Under the pieces are notes generated by a model. It made no database searches, was not told the origin of the DNA, and was given only the letters and a program-made list of their open reading frames with translations. From a virus: a stretch of 40,729 bases of DNA. The DNA lies in the IMG/VR virus record IMGVR_UViG_3300031839_000724, positions 1 through 40,729 of that record. One strand, 5' to 3'. The position numbers and the translations under genes are program-made. Shown piece after piece: positions 9,400 to 18,014 of this stretch. Numbering within the stretch: position 1 is the first letter of the stretch; each line of letters starts with the position of its first letter.

Positions 9400-11513
9400 T
9401 AACGTCTCCCGTCAGGGCGCACATCCACCCTTGGTGTTCCTAAACGCCAAGTTACATCCGTTTGATTAGACTCCACGCGCACCGCAAACGACCTACCCCT
9501 AACTCGTATGTGGGCTTGATCAGTAAACTCCTCAATAGGAACTGTTGCCGTCTGAGAAACGGTTGCCGTGTTGGAAGTGTCATAGTTCGACCCAGGGAAC
9601 CGTCTTGCTTTTATAGTCATAGACAGGTCTGGGGTTCCGGTCGAAGACCTGAACGTAACGTCGGGGATTAACCTGCGAACAAATACAAAGTTATCGCCTT
9701 CGCCAATCGAAACCTGACTTGATTCAATGTACGAGTTTATAGCAACCGGAGGGTTTTCAGATCCGTCGTTATCTCCAAACTCATGAAAGTACAGATAGTG
9801 GTCCGTAGATGCTGCAATCGGATTCCGCTCCGTACCGCGGTCCATCCAAGCGGAACGCCCAAGATTTCCATAGTACCAGATATTCTGCTGATAATTATAT
9901 ACAACGTACCGATCATTGTCCGTGCTGTTTGCCGAGGGATAAAACCACCAAACTTCTCCGAACGCTGCGTTAGATCCCGCAATGACCTTTCCCGCCTGAT
10001 CGTCGTTAAAATCACTAAACACATAATCTCTAACGGTACAGGCCAACCTGTTTACTGCGCCGTTAAACATATAAAACTCCTTTTGACCCATCCAATAAAC
10101 GGAATCCTCGACGTTTATAGCTGTCTGATTCCCGCGAATTGTAATGTTGTCGGAAATAAGATTAATGCCAAAAGTAAACGGGGGCCCTAAATACTGCATC
10201 GAATGAACAGAAACGTCAGTAAACACAAGAATCTGCTGGCGTGTTTCCACCGCAGTTACGATCTCAGAACCCGTCCCGATTAGTAAATCCCCAGCAGTGT
10301 TCGTAACTGTGGTTTCCCAGTCTCGAATGTTTCCCTGATCACAAAACCTGATCAGCAAAGGATCCTGAGTAGTGTCCGATTCAGGGTTTGTACCAAAAGC
10401 AATCACATGCTTGTCCCTGTCCGAAACCAAAACCTGTTTGGCTACCACGGGTGGCGAGAACGTAGTTCCGAAAGCCGCAGAAGAAATGTCCACCGCACGA
10501 GTGGTTACTCCGTTTGTTCTGTCCCAATAATAAATACCAGCATCTCTGGGATTAATTACTAAATCCTCTCCGAAGTTATCATGGGACCAAGTGCGAAGAC
10601 TTCGATCTGCTGCGCCAATACTCGCCGCAGAACCCCAAGTTCCCCGGCCCCAAGTTCCCGCTCCCCAACCTGTGCCAAAAACAACCGTGTCCTGCCCAGT
10701 TGGCACTTGATACGCACCCACAACGCTTGAACCTCCGTTGCCCGTGTCAGAAGAATTAGCAAAGATAATTGTAGGCGCATAACCAGTCGTTGAAGTAATC
10801 GAGTCTACCGTCGCAACATCTCGTAAATTTATCGTGTAGTTGTTTTCGTCCACAAGAGTAAAGATTTGGTACTCTTGATTTAACCTGTTCGCAGTGGCTT
10901 GGCCCCCTAGCGTAGCCGCCCCGCTAAACGTTACAAAATCGTTAGGGTTACAACCGTGACCCGTATCAGCGACTTTAATAGTAGAACAATTCACCGCTGC
11001 TCCAGAACTGTGGGCCGCATCAGTTGTTCCATCCAACCCACGCACACAGTTCGTCAAATCGTTGCTACTAATTCCGTTATACGAAATGGTTTCACTTTCG
11101 ATTTGAATAATTCCAACAGAAGGAAACCCAGACGCACTGGTGAGTGTTATCGAAGTATCACCAGCACTTACGTCTGACGCCAAAGTGTTAGCACTCGCGT
11201 CAAAAGTTACTTCTCCCGCTGCTGTTGTGCTGCGAATTGGAGTAATATCGTAATATGCGCCGCCTTCGCTTATGTAGTATTTTAGGTGAGTCCCCACACC
11301 TATAAAATTGTTTCCGTCAAGAGCCGTCCACCCAATTAAAGATCTACACGTTCCAAGAAAATTAGCGTCAAAGGTATGCTCCCAACCTCCGATTTTTTCT
11401 GGGACCCCAAACCGGAACCTAACTTTATCACACTCGTACCAGCCGCCCTCGTTGGAATATGAGGTGGTTTCTTTGTTAATTCCTGGTCGAAACTGTAATT
11501 TTGTTAGCGGCAT
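9399..11513 (-). CDS. Tail nozzle/hub-like structural protein (704 aa)
   Basis: A large beta-rich protein. The N-terminus LQFRPGINKETTSYSNEGGW, the repeated W-G-x-G-x-W-G region (about residue 285), and the ordered strands FSPPVVAKQVLVSDRDKHVIAFG and VYWMGQKEFYMFNGAV resemble the beta-propeller nozzle of podovirus tails (P22 gp10 / T7 gp12 role). Residues about 105-165 look like an inserted module (AGDTSITLTSASGFP ... IESETISYNG ... RGLDGT) that is common in phage tail proteins. An AAGGAG ribosome site lies upstream. A tail structural role is well supported; the exact nozzle assignment is by analogy. Confidence 0.8.
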   Translation of the reverse strand: MPLTKLQFRPGINKETTSYSNEGGWYECDKVRFRFGVPEKIGGWEHTFDANFLGTCRSLIGWTALDGNNFIGVGTHLKYYISEGGAYYDITPIRSTTAAGEVTFDASANTLASDVSAGDTSITLTSASGFPSVGIIQIESETISYNGISSNDLTNCVRGLDGTTDAAHSSGAAVNCSTIKVADTGHGCNPNDFVTFSGAATLGGQATANRLNQEYQIFTLVDENNYTINLRDVATVDSITSTTGYAPTIIFANSSDTGNGGSSVVGAYQVPTGQDTVVFGTGWGAGTWGRGTWGSAASIGAADRSLRTWSHDNFGEDLVINPRDAGIYYWDRTNGVTTRAVDISSAAFGTTFSPPVVAKQVLVSDRDKHVIAFGTNPESDTTQDPLLIRFCDQGNIRDWETTVTNTAGDLLIGTGSEIVTAVETRQQILVFTDVSVHSMQYLGPPFTFGINLISDNITIRGNQTAINVEDSVYWMGQKEFYMFNGAVNRLACTVRDYVFSDFNDDQAGKVIAGSNAAFGEVWWFYPSANSTDNDRYVVYNYQQNIWYYGNLGRSAWMDRGTERNPIAASTDHYLYFHEFGDNDGSENPPVAINSYIESSQVSIGEGDNFVFVRRLIPDVTFRSSTGTPDLSMTIKARRFPGSNYDTSNTATVSQTATVPIEEFTDQAHIRVRGRSFAVRVESNQTDVTWRLGTPRVDVRPDGRR

Positions 11514-11553
11514 TTTAAACTCTCCTTGTGTTATATTCGACTCAGATCGAGAG

Positions 11554-14007
11554 TTATCCAGCTTCCAATGCCGCTACTTTAGTTTCCAAGACTTCGATCT
11601 TAGCCATAGCTTCCTGCAATGCCTTGATAGCTTTCATATACAGCACCGAATATTTTACAGAAAGAAATTCTTTTTGATTTCCGTCTGCATCCAAAACTGG
11701 GTTATCCTCGGCATCAGTTTGGAAGACTTGCTTAACCAAGCCATTCATTCCAGAAGCTTGAAGGTCTTGAGCCATAACACCTAACATATTTGGTGCATCT
11801 AACTTATCTTCGATCATAGAGTAGTTCTTAAACTGCAATGCTTTGATGTCATTCCACTGAGAACTAGCAGCTACAATGTTTTCTTTCAGGCGTTCATCTG
11901 ATGTAGAACCGTAGGAGTTGGTTGCTGACAAAAAGTCACCATTTTCTTCTATTTCAGATTTAATCGTACCTTGACGTTGGTGTCTAAATACATAATCAGC
12001 GCCAGTACCATCTCGTGCGGAGATGGCCGTATATGTATCATTGCTTCCACTGCCTTGGTGATATATAATAACACTTTCTTCAGTAGCAGTATAAACATTG
12101 CCATGACTTCTACCTACTCTAATACCGCCAGCCCTGAGATATATATCACCAGTATCATCAAGTTGCATCGAGCCTTCACTGCTGTTTTCATACGCATTAG
12201 ATACGGGATAAAACTCTAAACCTGCATTCCCTGTACTATCATCTGCAGTAGCAATCATGCCACCAAATTTATTGACGGAGTTATCGTTGGTTTTAAATAA
12301 ATAACCGCCAACGTAATCACCTGCAACAACAGTAGTATCTGATCTTCCTGCAACAAACTGTGTGCCACCACTAAAATAATTAACAAAGCTACGTTTATCG
12401 GGGTTGTGTGTCTGTGGGGTATGGCTGTCGGGGTCAGATACAGACATACCTATGTTGCTGGTAGAACCCTCTACGAAGAAAGCATGAGTATCGGCATCAC
12501 TTTCAACACGAAAGTCTAAGTCACGACTATCATCGTTAAATACAGTTTCAGTGGCGTTCATAGTTATACGATCACGAGTAGTACCTGCGAGCATAGTTTT
12601 TATTGTTAGTGTTCCATCTTCAGTACCATCTGATGCGTCTGTAATTTCTCCAAAAATAGTAGCAAATTGTGTTTTCTCGGAAGCATCATTTAAACCATTA
12701 AATTCCATTCTGCCTATTAAATCACTGTCAGCACCTGCTTGTCCCGGATTTCTGTAAAAGTCTAAGAGTGGACCTGCACTAGCATCAGTATCAGTAGTCT
12801 CAAGAATAATGTTTGCATCATTGTTGGTTTTAGTAAACGTACCAGTACCAACAACACTTAACGCAGTAGCTGGGCTATTTGTACCTATTCCACAGTTACC
12901 ATCAGCACCATTTACAAAGAATGCATTTGCATCATTATCACTTTCAACCCGAAAGTCTAAGTCTAGTGACGCCTCGTTAAATACAGCCTCTGTAGAGTTA
13001 AAATTTAAACGTGTCCGATTAGTGCCCGCAAGCATAGTGCTAAGAATTAATTGACCGTCTTCAGCACCATCAGTTGCATCTCCTATTCTACCTTCAATTT
13101 CAGCATACTGAACCTCGTTTCCAGCTACATCCTGTGCACGATAATGAATCGTGCCAATGACATCACTTGCTGCACCAACAACATCTCTAAATAGTCTAAG
13201 TATTGGACCTTGAGAAGCATCTGTGTCTGTAGAGACAAGACTTAAAGTATCAGAGTTATCATTTACAGTAATAGTAGATCCATCGGTAGCAGTAAAACCA
13301 CCTGTAATGTCTACACCTGTATTAGTAGTTGCTAATTTTACCGCACTGCTTCCACCAGTCGCAAAAGACAGTTTTGTTGCTCCGGTTGAACCGTCTGCCA
13401 TAATATAAGTAGCTCGACCCCCAGAACCATCATCTGTCTGTATTAGAATATCCTTATCAGCTTCGTTATTTTGAAGCTTTAGATCCCCTGCTTCGTTAGA
13501 AATAATGGCGTTTGTGCCGTCATGCTTGGCTTGTAAAACACCAGAGTTAAAACTCCCTGCTTCCAAATCCTCTAAGGCATTATACGCATACGAAGCAGAT
13601 GCGCCCGCTCCGGTAAACCGAATAACCGCGTTGCGACCAGCAGGCAACTGATAGTCTCTGCCAGCGTCGTATGTCCCTTGAAACAAAAACAACGTTTGAT
13701 TGGTGCTGTTCTGGATGTGAATTACTTTCTCAGAATCCGCAGGAGTCAACTGCACATAGGTATCACCACCAGGAGTTCCCGTAAACTCTACAAAACGATT
13801 ACGACCGTTTGAAGTAGAACCGTCAGTTACAGGCAACGTGTTTGGACTTCCCGTACTACCTGTAGAACCTAGCGCCACAGAAATCTGACCATCAAGAGAC
13901 GTATCTAACAAATCAAAGTTAGTATTCGTCGTATCGCCCCAGGTTCCAGATTGTTCGCCCGTTGCGATTTTTTCGATACCGTTATTCGTAGTATATGTAC
14001 TAGGCAT
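11554..14007 (-). CDS. Tail fibre/spike with C-terminal S74 chaperone domain (817 aa)
   Basis: The N-terminus (SGTWGDTTNTNFDLLDTSLDG) is a virion-anchor type found in short-tailed and marine phage fibres. Residues 255-374 and 402-520 are two copies of a beta-rich unit (TDTDASxGPxLxxxR ... STEAVFNE/ATETVFND ... DLDFRVESD). From residue 703 the chain SDERLKENI, MLGVMAQDLQ and a terminal coiled coil (VLYMKAIKALQEAM) match the intramolecular chaperone of endosialidase type (peptidase S74). That domain trimerises the fibre and then cleaves itself off at the conserved serine. The protein should bind the host surface. The distal part is more AT-rich than neighbouring genes, consistent with exchange of receptor-binding domains. 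Confidence 0.92.
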   Translation of the reverse strand: MPSTYTTNNGIEKIATGEQSGTWGDTTNTNFDLLDTSLDGQISVALGSTGSTGSPNTLPVTDGSTSNGRNRFVEFTGTPGGDTYVQLTPADSEKVIHIQNSTNQTLFLFQGTYDAGRDYQLPAGRNAVIRFTGAGASASYAYNALEDLEAGSFNSGVLQAKHDGTNAIISNEAGDLKLQNNEADKDILIQTDDGSGGRATYIMADGSTGATKLSFATGGSSAVKLATTNTGVDITGGFTATDGSTITVNDNSDTLSLVSTDTDASQGPILRLFRDVVGAASDVIGTIHYRAQDVAGNEVQYAEIEGRIGDATDGAEDGQLILSTMLAGTNRTRLNFNSTEAVFNEASLDLDFRVESDNDANAFFVNGADGNCGIGTNSPATALSVVGTGTFTKTNNDANIILETTDTDASAGPLLDFYRNPGQAGADSDLIGRMEFNGLNDASEKTQFATIFGEITDASDGTEDGTLTIKTMLAGTTRDRITMNATETVFNDDSRDLDFRVESDADTHAFFVEGSTSNIGMSVSDPDSHTPQTHNPDKRSFVNYFSGGTQFVAGRSDTTVVAGDYVGGYLFKTNDNSVNKFGGMIATADDSTGNAGLEFYPVSNAYENSSEGSMQLDDTGDIYLRAGGIRVGRSHGNVYTATEESVIIYHQGSGSNDTYTAISARDGTGADYVFRHQRQGTIKSEIEENGDFLSATNSYGSTSDERLKENIVAASSQWNDIKALQFKNYSMIEDKLDAPNMLGVMAQDLQASGMNGLVKQVFQTDAEDNPVLDADGNQKEFLSVKYSVLYMKAIKALQEAMAKIEVLETKVAALEAG
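12448..13245 (-). repeat. Two diverged copies of a ~120-residue fibre module
   Basis: Residues 255-374 (codons about 13245-12886) and 402-520 (about 12804-12448) align along their length and share TDTDAS, DATDG/DASDG, TMLAGT and DLDFRVESD. They are diverged at the DNA level, so the duplication is older than the other repeats here. Confidence 0.8.
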
Positions 14008-14016
14008 GATCCCGTC

Positions 14017-14778
14017 CTATGCTGCGTTTTCCCAGTTTGGATCTGGGGAAGTTGTAGACACATCGCCCCACTCAGGAGATTGTGTAGGTTGCGTCTGAGT
14101 ATAACTCGGATTTTGATTTGGCACAATACGAGCAAACCCAGACGACTGACTTGGTTGTACGACGCTGTAACTCGGATCTTGATCCGGAACAATACGACCC
14201 CAGACCAACGGTGTGCTGGTGGCTCCTGTTGCAGAAACCCCCTCAATGTTAACAAGAGCCGTCCCTGTTACAGATACAGAGCCAACACTAGCCGTAGCTG
14301 CTAAACCCGTGACATCTATAGATTGACCTAATTCAACAGATACAGAGCCAACACCGCCAGTAGCCGCTAAACCCGTGACCGCAACGCTGGCGGTCCCTGT
14401 CACAGATACAGAACCAACACTAGCCGTAGCCGTTAAACCCGTGATAGATATGTTTGCGTCCGCAGTAACCACCGCAGAACCAACACCGCCAGTAGCCGCT
14501 AAACCCGTGACCGCAACGCTGGCGGTCCCTGTCACAGAAACGGAACCAACACCGCCAGTAGCCGCTAAACCCGTGACAGATATGTTTGCGTCCACAGTAA
14601 CCACCGCAGAGCCAACACCGCCCGTGGCTTCTAAACCCGTGACGGGTACGTCTGCCGTTGCAACTACAGTTGCAGAGCCAACACCGCCCGTGGCTTTAGG
14701 TAGGTCCGTTTGACCCCAAGGCATCTCGCCCCAGCCAAAGCGGCCCCAGCCACCTAGAGGGACGACAACATCAGTCAC
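14017..14778 (-). CDS. Repeat-rich beta structural protein (253 aa)
   Basis: GTG start overlapping the preceding TAG (TAGTG), with AGGAT as ribosome site. The N-terminus has a W-G-x-x-x-W-G pattern (GGWGRFGWGEMPWGQ). Residues about 30-190 are eight or more copies of a roughly 20-residue beta unit, VTGLAATGGVGSVSV alternating with TGTASVA. Two copies of an IVPxQxPSYxxxQPxQS unit follow. I have seen such V-T-G-x-x-A-T-G-x-x-G-S-V repeats in marine phage structural proteins, but no function is established to my knowledge. The location directly upstream of the fibre gene suggests a tail or fibre-collar component. Confidence 0.75.
   Translation of the reverse strand: MTDVVVPLGGWGRFGWGEMPWGQTDLPKATGGVGSATVVATADVPVTGLEATGGVGSAVVTVDANISVTGLAATGGVGSVSVTGTASVAVTGLAATGGVGSAVVTADANISITGLTATASVGSVSVTGTASVAVTGLAATGGVGSVSVELGQSIDVTGLAATASVGSVSVTGTALVNIEGVSATGATSTPLVWGRIVPDQDPSYSVVQPSQSSGFARIVPNQNPSYTQTQPTQSPEWGDVSTTSPDPNWENAA
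14262..14692 (-). repeat. Tandem ~60-bp repeats coding for VTGLAATGGVGSVSV units
   Basis: Near-identical 60- and 120-base blocks follow one another (for example the blocks around 14361-14420 and 14500-14560). They encode the beta repeat of the 253-aa protein. High identity at third codon positions suggests recent expansion or gene conversion. Confidence 0.88.
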
Positions 14779-15221
14779 TAGGCTATCCTAATAACCGCAT
14801 TACTTGCATCCGCCGCTGGAAACACAACAGAAAAAGTTCCATTCGATGCCGTTTTGTCCGCGCCAAAATCCAACACTACTACGGAAGGGTCCCCAGAAGC
14901 AGAATCATTAAAGATCAAAGCTCCACGCGCAGTAAAAGATGCGGAAGACCACGATGAGTCAGCGAAATCTGTAAAGGCCGTAGTGCCAGAAGTAGCGGGA
15001 TCAACTCTAGTCAAAGCGTTTCCTTTGGCCGAATACGCAGAGCCCGACGTATTGGTTATTTCGTTGGTACTGGTATACGCCGTAGTCGCAGCGGTGAACG
15101 ATGCGCTGTTTGTATACAGTGCAATATTAAAGGTATTACCCCCACTGTTTTTAAAGTTATGCACACCTTCAAGAAGCTCTTTCTTAAAACTGGTACACAT
15201 GAAATTTCCACTAAAAGCCAT
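14778..15221 (-). CDS. Conserved phage structural protein, probable tail/decoration (147 aa)
   Basis: A beta-rich protein with the ordered signature FNIALYTNSASF ... TTAYTSTNEITNTSG ... FTARGALIFNDSASG and VVLDFGADKTASNGTFSVVFP. I recognise this pattern from an uncharacterised but frequent phage virion protein. There are no membrane segments. It sits between the small 96-aa gene and the repeat-rich structural protein, with the next GTG overlapping its TAG stop. A structural role fits; the position in the particle is unknown. Confidence 0.75.
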   Translation of the reverse strand: MAFSGNFMCTSFKKELLEGVHNFKNSGGNTFNIALYTNSASFTAATTAYTSTNEITNTSGSAYSAKGNALTRVDPATSGTTAFTDFADSSWSSASFTARGALIFNDSASGDPSVVVLDFGADKTASNGTFSVVFPAADASNAVIRIA

Positions 15222-15222
15222 G

Positions 15223-15513
15223 TCATAGTCTCCTTATAAGTTCTGCAAGTTCGGGATGCCCAGCGTCTTTGATGGCATTACATACTGTAGTTCGATCATT
15301 TTTTATAGCCTCATGCAAATAAAACTCTACAATTTTTTCAACCCGACCTTTGAACGCATGTGCCTGTGCTCTTATTGCAGGGGGAGCCGAATCCGATACA
15401 GCTACAACTTTATCCGAGCATCTCTTCGATATTTCTTCTGGAGTAAAACCTCGGTCGTTACTTGTGTGAACAACAACACCAAAATCTGAAGCTAGTTCTA
15501 TCTTTGGTATCAC
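15223..15513 (-). CDS. Conserved hypothetical protein (96 aa)
   Basis: GTG start overlapping the upstream TGA (GTGA), with AGGAT eight bases before it. The protein has VVVHTSNDRGFTPEEISKRC and then a helical C-terminus (FYLHEAIKNDRTTVCNAIKDAGHPELAELIRRL). I have seen this pattern in marine phage genomes between head-tail joining genes, without a known role. It is compact and predicted soluble. Confidence 0.72.
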   Translation of the reverse strand: MIPKIELASDFGVVVHTSNDRGFTPEEISKRCSDKVVAVSDSAPPAIRAQAHAFKGRVEKIVEFYLHEAIKNDRTTVCNAIKDAGHPELAELIRRL

Positions 15514-16160
15514 GATTTTATCCTAACAATTTGACCAGTTCTGTACTGATCAGTAACCTCTTGCGCCTCGCCCATGTTTTTTAATCGACCCATCGCTTCT
15601 TGGAATCGAGACTGATACATCCCCATCGTATCCTGCTCGCCCTTCATATAAGTACCACACTCTATAAGCGAACCATACAAAAGAGCAATTTCCGCATTCT
15701 CACTTAACCAAGTGGTTCCTGATCCTGCGCCCGCTGTTATGCTGACTGGGCGATAAAAATAATGAAGATCCACAACATAATTAGAATTAGGAGTTGGACC
15801 TATAATAAAATTATCTACGTCAAATGACGCATAATACTTCGGCTCGCCAGTAGTAGCGGGATTTGGAGTGTACGTCTGTACAAAGTCTACGTCTTTAAAC
15901 ATGATGAAATTTGCATCGCTGTTTCCGTCCGTATACGATAAAGAAAAAGGCGCTAGAAAATCTGTCGGAGAGGACAAGTATTGATTTCCACTGGTCATTA
16001 CTCCAGCTACGTTTTTCCGAAACAAGGTCAACTGCACACTCTTGAGAATGCGCTCTTCCGTAAGTCGAATAAACAACGGAAGATTGTTTACAAAACTTGT
16101 CTCGTCATTCTCAGAGTAGTCTTGAAGAGCCTGCTTTAGCTCGTCATATGTAAACGCCAT
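15510..16160 (-). CDS. Head-tail joining / tail tubular-like protein (216 aa)
   Basis: The N-terminal half is helical (TYDELKQALQDYSENDETSF ... IRLTEERILKSV). A beta core follows with DFLAPFSLSYT, then EPKYYASFDVDNFIIGPTP and VVDLHYFYRPVSI, and a helical end with IALLYGSLIECGTYMKGEQDT. This order is typical of a conserved phage protein encoded between the adaptor and tail genes, in the place of T7 gp11-like gatekeepers. The adjacent gp4-like gene supports a head-to-tail connector role. The assignment rests on context plus family memory. Confidence 0.7.
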   Translation of the reverse strand: MAFTYDELKQALQDYSENDETSFVNNLPLFIRLTEERILKSVQLTLFRKNVAGVMTSGNQYLSSPTDFLAPFSLSYTDGNSDANFIMFKDVDFVQTYTPNPATTGEPKYYASFDVDNFIIGPTPNSNYVVDLHYFYRPVSITAGAGSGTTWLSENAEIALLYGSLIECGTYMKGEQDTMGMYQSRFQEAMGRLKNMGEAQEVTDQYRTGQIVRIKS

Positions 16161-16169
16161 ACCTTGCTC

Positions 16170-16496
16170 CTACGACGTAGTCACAGTAACTGATCCAGCA
16201 GAACCAGTTGCAACTAAGTTATTTGGTGGTGTTACACCGGGAATATCAAAAAATCCAACTGGATCAAACCCATGTTGAATTGACCGTTCAGAAGTTAAAT
16301 TTGACTCCGGTCTAGGGTTTCGCAACGCTTGTGGGTCTGGACCAACCTTAATGGGATAAAGCTGCGGATGCTTCGGTTCAAACTCATCGGGACCAACTTT
16401 CGCACCAGTCCACTCAACCTTCATCTCACGAAGACGATAGCGCCGACCAGATCGATCTGAAATACCCCAAGCTTTTTTACCAGAAGCGTATGCCAT
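16170..16496 (-). CDS. Conserved hypothetical late protein (108 aa)
   Basis: It begins AYASGKKAWGISDRSGRRYRLREMKVEWTG and continues KVGPDEFEPKHPQLYP. In related phage proteins I recall two CxxC pairs at similar places; here the cysteines are absent, so a former metal site may be lost. The final segment NNLVATGSAGSVTVTTS matches the beta repeat of the 253-aa protein. It follows the gp4-like gene directly. Function unknown. Confidence 0.72.
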   Translation of the reverse strand: MAYASGKKAWGISDRSGRRYRLREMKVEWTGAKVGPDEFEPKHPQLYPIKVGPDPQALRNPRPESNLTSERSIQHGFDPVGFFDIPGVTPPNNLVATGSAGSVTVTTS

Positions 16497-17162
16497 TTAA
16501 ACCCTCAGATAACTCATGCTAGGTTGCAGTTTTAAAGGAACCCGATCTTCATCCTCGTCTGAAGCTCTTTGGAACTCTTCTTCGTATATAGACTTTAACA
16601 TTTGCAACCTTTCAGGCGCACGTTTCATTGCTATATAGTAAGACAGTCCCGCAACCATACACGGATAGAACCTAAACGGCATATCTGTTGTATTAACCAG
16701 AGTATCAGCATCATCAATCCTGCGAACGTAATAGTACACCAATTGATCCGTTGAGTTCTCGGGAACAGGCCACAAGTTAATTACAGGCGTTATTTGCCGA
16801 TCAAAGTAAAACTGACTGGTACGACCCGTCGTTGTTTTGTTGGGCAACGTTAAGTATTCCGCCCGACTTATGCGATCAATCTCGTAGTCGGTATTGTCCC
16901 GACGAAGAACCACCTCAAGAACGTCCACAACATCTGCTAGCAACGTTTCTTGCGCCTGACCCTGTGTCAATGTCGTAGTTGCCTGCTTCACTGTCCAAAG
17001 GTTCAGGCCTCGATTAGCCCACTCAGCAAACATTAGGTTAAGAGATCGACGAGCAGTCTTGGCGTCGTATCCTGTACGAACCTCCAAGCCGCAACGCTCA
17101 AACGCTTCCTCAATCAGTTCCCCGACATCAAGCTCAAAATCTCTTGTACCCGATAATGCCAT
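16497..17162 (-). CDS. gp4-like head-to-tail adaptor protein (221 aa)
   Basis: The helical N-terminus (ELIEEAFERCGLEVRTGYDAKTARRSLNLMFAEWANRGLNLW) matches the P22 gp4-like tail accessory factor family, which forms the ring under the portal and closes the packaged head. A beta segment then carries VINLWPVPENSTDQLVYYYVRRI, and the protein ends in helices (AGLSYYIAMKRAPERLQMLKSIYEEEF). The length is near the family range. TAATG overlap with the upstream gene. Neighbouring genes are tail and joining proteins, as expected. Confidence 0.8.
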   Translation of the reverse strand: MALSGTRDFELDVGELIEEAFERCGLEVRTGYDAKTARRSLNLMFAEWANRGLNLWTVKQATTTLTQGQAQETLLADVVDVLEVVLRRDNTDYEIDRISRAEYLTLPNKTTTGRTSQFYFDRQITPVINLWPVPENSTDQLVYYYVRRIDDADTLVNTTDMPFRFYPCMVAGLSYYIAMKRAPERLQMLKSIYEEEFQRASDEDEDRVPLKLQPSMSYLRV

Positions 17163-17569
17163 TAGAACACTCGACCGCCATCACGCATCTTGCGCATTCC
17201 GCCACTGGTCATAGGAACATCACGCATTCCCATAGCCGAATTCATTTGATCAGCATTCATTCCATCCACTTGGGCACGAGGTTTAGAAACCATTTGTTTC
17301 ACAGCTTCAACACCTTGCCGGATTTCAGGCATGGCATTTTGAATAGATCCGCCACCCTGCATCTCAGGGACTTCGCCACCGCGCATCATCTTAACTTTGC
17401 CGCCACGCATCATGCCGGGAACTTTGCCGCCACGCATCATCTTAACTTTGCCGCCACGCATCATCTTAACTTTGCCGCCACGCATCATTTTTTTCTTCGC
17501 TGCGCTTTTCATTGGCTCAGTTGTGTTTCCGTCTTTATCCAAATCAAGAAAATCAGGTTTACCTGGCAT
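17162..17569 (-). CDS. MRGGKV tandem-repeat small protein (135 aa)
   Basis: Start chosen at the ATG at 17569, seven bases after an AGGAG site. The N-terminus PDFLDLDKDGNTTEPM contains an EF-hand-like D-x-D-x-D-G loop. Residues about 28-70 are five near-perfect copies of an 8-9-residue basic unit (KMMRGGKV). The protein ends in MTSGGMRKMRDGGRVF, another glycine-pair motif. No family with a known function is recognisable. It is strongly basic in the repeats and lies between a hypothetical protein and the gp4-like adaptor. The repeat unit is the same motif that occurs singly near the end of many other late proteins in this window. Confidence 0.78.
   Translation of the reverse strand: MPGKPDFLDLDKDGNTTEPMKSAAKKKMMRGGKVKMMRGGKVKMMRGGKVPGMMRGGKVKMMRGGEVPEMQGGGSIQNAMPEIRQGVEAVKQMVSKPRAQVDGMNADQMNSAMGMRDVPMTSGGMRKMRDGGRVF
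17370..17488 (-). repeat. Tandem 24-30-bp repeats encoding MMRGGKVK
   Basis: The plus strand shows repeated CATCTTAACTTTGCCGCCACG blocks, five in tandem with one interrupted by an inserted P-G codon pair. The near identity of codons implies recent duplication. Confidence 0.92.
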
Positions 17570-17570
17570 T

Positions 17571-18014
17571 TTATATACTCCTGTTTTTACGCGCCAAAAT
17601 GTGACGCTCATATTCATCGGGCTCGTAGTTCTTATAGTACCCTAGTTTTTCTAACTTTGCAGCAGCATTCTCTAATTCGCTCCACCGCTGCACAAAGACC
17701 ACCGCTTCAGTTTCTCGCAAAAACGATAAAAGCCAAATGTCTATGTCAGTCAATGTAAAGAAATTATTCAACGCCATGCAGCCATCTTCTAAGGATTGAT
17801 AGCTTTTGCTGTAGCCATAGTCAAAAAACATCGAAACCTTGTACCCTCGATTGCAAAATCTTGAGCACTCCTCCACAACATCCGTCCACAGTTCCTCAGT
17901 AACAACCGTTTTTACTTCTCCGTCGTTTAACGCCTGCAAAGCATACGGACAACGTGGAACGTCGTTGTTGAACCTAGAAGGCTTTGATAAATCTGTAGCC
18001 CACTCTCTTATCAA
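17571..18014 (-). CDS. Hypothetical protein, TTG start (147 aa)
   Basis: Probable TTG start overlapping the TGA of the upstream gene, with a GAGGG site five bases ahead; no ATG lies near. Sequence hallmarks are REWATDLSKPS, RCPYALQALN, and two aromatic-rich helices (LTDIDIWLLSFLRETEAVVFVQRW). Five cysteines are spread through residues 20-80. I do not recognise a characterised family; similar genes sit among small late genes in marine phages. Confidence 0.68.
   Translation of the reverse strand: MIREWATDLSKPSRFNNDVPRCPYALQALNDGEVKTVVTEELWTDVVEECSRFCNRGYKVSMFFDYGYSKSYQSLEDGCMALNNFFTLTDIDIWLLSFLRETEAVVFVQRWSELENAAAKLEKLGYYKNYEPDEYERHILARKNRSI

Noticed and set aside
17144-17758. 204-aa histidine-rich plus-strand frame
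   Set aside because: It is the antisense shadow of the MRGGKV repeats; the minus frame has proper start, ribosome site and operon fit.
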